From Polaribacter sp. ALD11 (GTDB lineage Bacteria > Bacteroidota > Bacteroidia > Flavobacteriales > Flavobacteriaceae), in the NCBI RefSeq assembly GCF_002831685.1, contig NZ_CP025119.1, positions 159,001-223,000 on the forward strand: 64,000 nt of DNA, written 5' to 3'. The stretch's first letter is position 1, and every line of letters begins with the position of its first letter. The notes beneath the pieces were generated by a model. That model ran no database searches and was not told where the DNA came from. It saw only the letters and a list, made by a program, of their open reading frames with translations. Both the position numbers and the translations under genes were made by a program. Positions 59,933 to 64,000 of this stretch are shown here, in pieces.

Positions 59933-60498
59933 TATTTATGACTCTTAATTATCTCTGCCAATAGCTTTTTAGCACGTAAAAGTTTCACTTTTACATTGTT
60001 CATCGGTTCGTTAATTTGAGTAGAAATCTCTTTATAGCTCAATTCTTGAAAGTACCTTAAATGAATAACTTCTTGGTATTTAGGTTTTAATTGCTTGATG
60101 TCTCTTAACAATTTTGCTAAATTTTGCTCTCTAATAATTTTATCTTCGGGAGTAGGATTTTCATCAACAACCAAATACACTTTTTCTTCTTGTTCTTTGG
60201 ATGTTTCTGTGAAGATTGAAGTATTTTTTTTTCGAAGTAAATCGATGTGAATATTTTTAGAAATAGTAATTAACCATGTTTTAAAAACATATTTTTCATC
60301 GAAAGTATTTATTTTATCAAATGCTTTAGAAAATGTTTGAATGGTAATATCTTCAGCATCATTTTCGCTTTTTGTACGTTTTAATTGATAATTATAAACA
60401 CTTGGCCAAAAGAAATCCAATAAGAAACGAAAAGCAGCTTGATCTCCACTTTTAGCTTTTATAATATACGTTTCTAGGTTTTCGTTGTTTATTTCCAA
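59932..60498 (-). CDS. ECF-type RNA polymerase sigma factor
   Basis: A 188-residue sigma-70 factor of the extracytoplasmic-function class. Region 2 is FLLDFFWPSVYNYQLKRTKSENDAEDITIQTFSKAFDKI with WLITISKNIHIDLLRK, region 4 is LKPKYQEVIHLRYFQELSYKEISTQINEPMNNVKVKLLRAKKLL. No transmembrane anti-sigma gene is adjacent. Its start overlaps the end of the glycosyltransferase gene by 10 bases, and the 52-residue gene follows, so the sigma factor is embedded in an envelope/transport operon. Confidence 0.92.
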   Translation of the reverse strand: MEINNENLETYIIKAKSGDQAAFRFLLDFFWPSVYNYQLKRTKSENDAEDITIQTFSKAFDKINTFDEKYVFKTWLITISKNIHIDLLRKKNTSIFTETSKEQEEKVYLVVDENPTPEDKIIREQNLAKLLRDIKQLKPKYQEVIHLRYFQELSYKEISTQINEPMNNVKVKLLRAKKLLAEIIKSHK

Positions 60499-61592
60499 TG
60501 ATTGGGTTTTGAAATCAAATTAGTGATAAATATACTAAATTGAAATATTAATAATCCAATTTCTAAAAAAGGTAAAAAATAAGTAATTTGTGGTTCTTTT
60601 AATTTTTTTGCAGAAAAACCAACTACTAAATATTTAACAACATAATAACTTAAAATAATTGGTAAAATAAATTCCCAAGGATAAACGAAAAAAAGAACAA
60701 TTGTAGAAATCAATAAGAGAATTTTAGAAACAAAAAATAATCCTAAGAAAAATTTGTGTTGCACTTTATAGTAGTTAGCAGTAGAAATGTGTCTTCTTTT
60801 TTGTTGAAACCAATCATTTAAAGAGATTGGTGCTTCAGATTCTGTAAAACTATTTTCAGAAATACAAATTTGTGTGTTTGTTTTACTTGCAGCATCTTGT
60901 ATGAATAAATCATCATCGCCAGATTTTATTCTTATATGTTTTATAAAACCATTTACACTAAAAAAAGTGGTTTTTGTATATGCTAAATTTCTACCAACGC
61001 CCATATAAGGCGATCCTAATTTTGTGTAATTAAAATATTGAATTGCAGTTAGCAAAGTCTCAAAACGGACGAGTAAATTTACAAAACCTTTTGCTTGTCT
61101 ATATTTTCCATAACCTAAAACAATTGTTTTTTCTGTATTAAAATTTTGAGCCATTTCAGAAATCCACTCTTTAGAAACAGGGTTACAATCTGCATCTGTA
61201 AATAATAAATGTTCGTTTTTTGCTGCTTTGATACCTAAAGTAAGTGCGTATTTTTTATTTCCCCAAAAGGCTTCCGTATTTTGAACACTAATAATTCTAA
61301 TGTTCGCATGTTTTTCTTTGAAAGCTTCCATTACATCAGCAGTGTCATCAGAAGAAGCATCATTAATTAAAACCACTTCATAGTCAGAATAATTTTGTTC
61401 TAAAATACTAGGTAAAAATTTTTGAAGATTTTTAGCTTCATTTTTAGCACAAATTATAACAGAAATAGGAATTTCTTTAAAATTTTTCACTTGTTTTTTA
61501 TCCGTAAATAAAAAAGAAGAGAAAGAAAGATAATACATAATTTGAATTGCTGCAAAAACTACAAAGCTGTAGAAAAGTACAGATATTATCAT
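60489..61592 (-). CDS. Family 2 glycosyltransferase, membrane-bound
   Basis: A 367-residue GT2 enzyme. One N-terminal helix, then the catalytic domain: ISVIICAKNEAKNLQKFLPSIL, VVLINDASSDDTADVM (UDP-sugar site), LLFTDADCNPVSKEWI (metal site) and GDDDLFIQDAAS with the QQKRRH motif (R-rich form of QxxRW). Three C-terminal helices follow. It makes a cell-surface glycan or glycolipid of unknown structure. It is the second gene of the minus-strand run. Confidence 0.92.
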   Translation of the reverse strand: MIISVLFYSFVVFAAIQIMYYLSFSSFLFTDKKQVKNFKEIPISVIICAKNEAKNLQKFLPSILEQNYSDYEVVLINDASSDDTADVMEAFKEKHANIRIISVQNTEAFWGNKKYALTLGIKAAKNEHLLFTDADCNPVSKEWISEMAQNFNTEKTIVLGYGKYRQAKGFVNLLVRFETLLTAIQYFNYTKLGSPYMGVGRNLAYTKTTFFSVNGFIKHIRIKSGDDDLFIQDAASKTNTQICISENSFTESEAPISLNDWFQQKRRHISTANYYKVQHKFFLGLFFVSKILLLISTIVLFFVYPWEFILPIILSYYVVKYLVVGFSAKKLKEPQITYFLPFLEIGLLIFQFSIFITNLISKPNHWK

Positions 61593-61604
61593 AAAAAAAT
61601 AAAA

Positions 61605-61808
61605 TTAATTATGTTGCGGTTCCGAACAATCTTCATATTGTTCAGGAGTTTTTCCACAAAAACCACAAGATTCACCACTTTTATTTAACATAGGGTTTTG
61701 GCTAGCACAAGTTCCTGCGAATTTACCATCTTTTTTTGCCCAAATTTTAATTGCAATTCCTGCAACACCAAGTCCTAATAATACTAAAGTAATCAGTAAT
61801 AGTTTCAT
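61605..61808 (-). CDS. Small membrane or secreted protein with Cys motif
   Basis: A 67-residue protein: one N-terminal hydrophobic helix (LLLITLVLLGLGVAGIAIKIW), then a soluble tail with KFAGTCASQNPMLNKSGESC and GFCGKTPEQYEDCSE (five Cys). The tail, apparently conserved in flavobacteria, could hold a metal or disulfides. The ATG at 61808 directly starts the helix. It begins the minus-strand operon behind a strong promoter. Confidence 0.78.
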   Translation of the reverse strand: MKLLLITLVLLGLGVAGIAIKIWAKKDGKFAGTCASQNPMLNKSGESCGFCGKTPEQYEDCSEPQHN

Positions 61809-61825
61809 AAGTAATATTTGAATTG

Positions 61826-61854
61826 CAAAGATACAAATTCTAATTGTTACCCAA
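61826..61854 (-). promoter_or_regulatory. Promoter of the small Cys protein / glycosyltransferase run
   Basis: Minus strand: TTG (61854-61852), 18 bases, TATCTTTG (61833-61826). The predicted start leaves a leader of about 13 bases. Confidence 0.75.
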
Positions 61855-61934
61855 AAAATCAACTAAACTTTATTTTGCTTCGTGACTTTTTAATTTTAAC
61901 TGTGTCAAAAGTTAGAACTAATTAAAATTTATCT

Positions 61935-62765
61935 ATGAACACAATTACAGAATCTTTACAAAATTTTTATAAATCTATTTCTTCTGGCTTAGGAAATTGG
62001 GGACTTCAATTAATAGGGGCAATTGCTGCTTTAGTTATTGGTCTTTGGGTAATTAGAATGATAATGAAGGCAGTGTCTAAAGCGTTTGAGAAAACAAATT
62101 TAGATGAAACTTTACAACCTTTTCTTTTAACTACAATTGGCTTTATTTTAAAGCTATTGTTAGTAATTTCTATTGCAGGAATTGTTGGTTTACCTATGGC
62201 TTCTTTTGCAGCCTTATTAGCAGGTGTTGGTTTAGCAATTGGCGCTGCTTTTAATGGTTCTTTAGGGCATATTGCATCTGGAATAATGCTGCTTATTTTT
62301 AAGCCATTTAAAGTTGGCGATTTAATAAAAACAAACGGAGCTTTTGGTTTTGTAAAAGAGATATCTGTTTTTGTAACGGTTATAGAAACGTTTCAAAATG
62401 AAACAGAAATTATACCAAACTCTGCAATTACTTCTAATAAAATTACAAATTTAACCAAAATAGGAAATTTACGTATCGATATGCCATTTGCAATTAGATA
62501 TGGTTCAGATATTTCGAAAGCAAAACAAATTGTATTAGATGTTCTTAAAAAGGATAAAAATGTTTTACAAGAAGGCGCAAATACACCAAGGGTTGCAGTA
62601 AATAATTTGGGGCAAAATAGTGTTGAATTATTAGCTTTACCATACACAAGATGTGAAAACTACTGGGATGTTTATTGGGATACTAGACAGCAAGTAGTCG
62701 AAGCTCTTGGAAATGCAGGTTATGAAGCACCATTACCACAGCGTATTGTAACAATGACTAAATAG
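61935..62765 (+). CDS. Small-conductance mechanosensitive channel (MscS family)
   Basis: A 276-residue inner-membrane channel that opens under hypo-osmotic stretch. Three N-terminal helices; the pore helix is SFAALLAGVGLAIGAAFNGSLGHIASGIM (~93-121), then the beta domain FKPFKVGDLIKTNGAFGFVKEI with IIPNSAITSNKITNLT, and the C-terminal alpha/beta domain. Length matches E. coli MscS (286). Its promoter region is divergent from the small Cys gene. Confidence 0.95.
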   Translation: MNTITESLQNFYKSISSGLGNWGLQLIGAIAALVIGLWVIRMIMKAVSKAFEKTNLDETLQPFLLTTIGFILKLLLVISIAGIVGLPMASFAALLAGVGLAIGAAFNGSLGHIASGIMLLIFKPFKVGDLIKTNGAFGFVKEISVFVTVIETFQNETEIIPNSAITSNKITNLTKIGNLRIDMPFAIRYGSDISKAKQIVLDVLKKDKNVLQEGANTPRVAVNNLGQNSVELLALPYTRCENYWDVYWDTRQQVVEALGNAGYEAPLPQRIVTMTK

Positions 62766-62780
62766 TTTATACAAAGATTC

Positions 62781-62820
62781 ATAAAAAAAAGACTGTTCTA
62801 ATAAGGCAGTCTTTTTTTAT
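62781..62820. terminator. Bidirectional terminator between mscS-like and murB genes
   Basis: AAAAAAAGACTG and CAGTCTTTTTTT pair around an 11-base loop. Confidence 0.88.
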
Positions 62821-63827
62821 AAAATGACATTCACTTCAATTTCCAAAGAAACTTCGAAGTTATTAAAAACAGTCTCTTGTATTTTTTTTGCTAATTGATG
62901 AATTTCTAAACCGGAAGCATTGCCATAATTTACTAAAACTAGGGCTTGTTTTTCATGAATACCAGCATCACCAAAACGTTTACCTTTAAAACCACTTTGT
63001 TCTACCAACCAACCTGCAGGAACTTTAACCTCTGTGTTAGAAACTGGATAATTAGGCATGTTTGGATTTTCTTTCTGAAGTTTTAAAAACTGATTTTTAG
63101 AAATAACAGGATTTTTAAAAAAACTACCACTATTACCAATTTTTTTAGGATCTGGTAATTTAGATTTTCTAATGGAAACTACGGCATCAGAAATATTTTT
63201 TAAAGTTGGTTTCGTAATGTTTTTTGAAGCTAATTCTGTTTCAATTACCCCGTAAGAAGTATTTAGTTGGTGGTTTTTTTTTGTGAGATGAAAACTTACT
63301 GAAGTAATAATATATTTACCTTTTTCATCATTCTTAAAAATTGAATTTCTATAACCAAACTCACAAACTTCATTCGGAAATACAACTAACTTACCTGTTT
63401 CAATCTTTAAAGCTTCAACTTTGGTAATAGTATCTTTAACTTCTACGCCATAAGCACCAATATTTTGAATAGGACACGTACCAACATTACCCGGGATTAA
63501 AGATAAATTCTCAATTCCACCATAATCATTAGAAATACACCACAAAACAAATTCGTGCCAATTTTCCCCTGCATTTACAGTTAAATATACACCTTCATTA
63601 TTTTCTCTGTCTATAGAGATTCCTTTAATATCTATGTGAACAACAAGTTTTTCTAGATCTTTTGTAAGTAACATATTACTTCCGCCAGATATTAAAAATA
63701 AGTCTTTTTCTGTTTTTAAAAGCTGTTGTAGTTCATAAACAGAAGTAACAGATATAAAACGTTTGGCATTTACAGAAATGCCAAACGTGTTATAATTTTT
63801 TAATGATATGTTTTTTTGAATACTCAA
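62817..63827 (-). CDS. murB: UDP-N-acetylenolpyruvoylglucosamine reductase
   Basis: FAD-dependent reduction of UDP-GlcNAc-enolpyruvate to UDP-MurNAc in peptidoglycan synthesis. FLISGGSNMLLTKDLEKLVVHI and GIENLSLIPGNVGTCPIQNIGAYGVEV are the FAD and substrate motifs; FGYRNSIFK has the catalytic Tyr/Arg region and the proton-donor Ser is in GNSGSFFKNPV. Length 336 is the type I form. It starts with TTG: the reading MSIQKNISLKNYNTFGI aligns with the family start, and the codon follows the stop of the upstream gene with no gap. Confidence 0.96.
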   Translation of the reverse strand: MSIQKNISLKNYNTFGISVNAKRFISVTSVYELQQLLKTEKDLFLISGGSNMLLTKDLEKLVVHIDIKGISIDRENNEGVYLTVNAGENWHEFVLWCISNDYGGIENLSLIPGNVGTCPIQNIGAYGVEVKDTITKVEALKIETGKLVVFPNEVCEFGYRNSIFKNDEKGKYIITSVSFHLTKKNHQLNTSYGVIETELASKNITKPTLKNISDAVVSIRKSKLPDPKKIGNSGSFFKNPVISKNQFLKLQKENPNMPNYPVSNTEVKVPAGWLVEQSGFKGKRFGDAGIHEKQALVLVNYGNASGLEIHQLAKKIQETVFNNFEVSLEIEVNVIL

Positions 63828-64000
63828 TTAGTTAGGGTATTGCTTTAAAGCCTCTCCTAAAATTTCTACAGATCTAATTAAATCAGCTTTGTTTAAAACA
63901 TAGGCCATTCTAATTTGGTTTTTTCCTTCTCCTGGTGTTGAGTAAAATCCGCTTGCAGGAGCAACCATTACTGTTTCATTATTCAAGTTGAAATCTTCTA
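63828..64000 (-). CDS. Aminotransferase class I, C-terminal end only
   Basis: The visible part (minus strand) reads EDFNLNNETVMVAPASGFYS and then TPGEGKNQIRMAYVLNKADL and ends ALKQYPN-stop. TPGEGKNQIRMAYVLNKADL-type segments are the C-terminal small domain of PLP-dependent aspartate/tyrosine-type aminotransferases, including the Arg that holds the substrate carboxylate. The start lies beyond the window. It is transcribed into murB with no gap. Confidence 0.88.
   Translation of the reverse strand, partial: EDFNLNNETVMVAPASGFYSTPGEGKNQIRMAYVLNKADLIRSVEILGEALKQYPN

Noticed and set aside
1..64000. tRNA, rRNA, CRISPR array, IS element
   Set aside because: No cloverleaf with CCA-type end, no regularly spaced identical repeats and no transposase frame were seen on either strand.

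Overview
The window is AT-rich chromosomal DNA from a marine-type member of the Flavobacteriaceae (Bacteroidota), most like Polaribacter, Tenacibaculum or relatives. The evidence is the gene set (bacillithiol enzyme BshC, membrane plus soluble pyrophosphatase, CNT nucleoside carrier with an extra N-terminal domain, LytS/LytTR pair, GbsR regulator), the Bacteroidota promoter boxes (TTG about 19 bases before TAnnTTTG), the near absence of Shine-Dalgarno sequences and the very low G+C. No tRNA, rRNA, CRISPR array, insertion sequence or prophage was seen. Genus is an inference.

Layout. 1-1.3 kb: 3' part of pckA. 1.6-5.4 kb: a compact stress/envelope island (YtxH, holin-like membrane protein, small coiled protein, AraC-type regulator, hemerythrin, DUF2383 four-helix protein, DUF1328 membrane peptide). 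Three of its promoters share one architecture: two 9-bp direct repeats (TTGAGTCAA-like) exactly 21 bp apart, the second exactly 29 bp before a TAnnTTTG box; a fourth promoter keeps the inner repeat. With an AraC-family gene in the middle this looks like a local regulon, and it is the main discovery of this reading. 5.4-12.9 kb: App1 phosphatase, H+/Na+ pyrophosphatase, soluble pyrophosphatase, PdhB, and etfBA behind a perfect 28-bp palindrome. 13-21 kb: bifunctional nuclease, CNT transporter, ThyA, FolA, Tag and small proteins. 21-27.5 kb: two S15/CocE-type secreted hydrolases and a YgiQ radical SAM protein. 27.6-38.5 kb: LytS/LytTR pair, a FAD monooxygenase with a zinc-knuckle N-terminus, methyltransferase, dienelactone hydrolase, PAS protein, SigZ-like sigma factor beside an 11-cysteine 33-residue peptide, and a GbsR-led operon. 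38.5-54 kb: M14 peptidase, BshC, RlmF, AsmA-like protein, LysM protein, LpdA, ArgS, NamZ, LolC-like permease. 54-64 kb: cystathionine beta-synthase-like enzyme, dipeptidase, a minus-strand run (small Cys protein, glycosyltransferase, ECF sigma factor, two small proteins, divergent Nramp-like carrier, LipA), MscS channel, MurB and the end of an aminotransferase gene.

Functional links: PckA, PdhB, LpdA, LipA and EtfAB belong to central carbon and electron metabolism; ThyA with FolA to thymidylate synthesis; MurB, NamZ, the LolC-like permease, glycosyltransferase and MscS to the envelope. Two families of palindromic intergenic repeats (one GTCATTGCGAG/GAAGCAATCT-like, one TTGGGCGTT/TTCAATCnCTAACGC-like, including a 274-bp imperfect palindrome at 54.0-54.3 kb) lie in gaps between genes. 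Two decayed gene remnants (VOC-family and epimerase-family) show recent loss of function.
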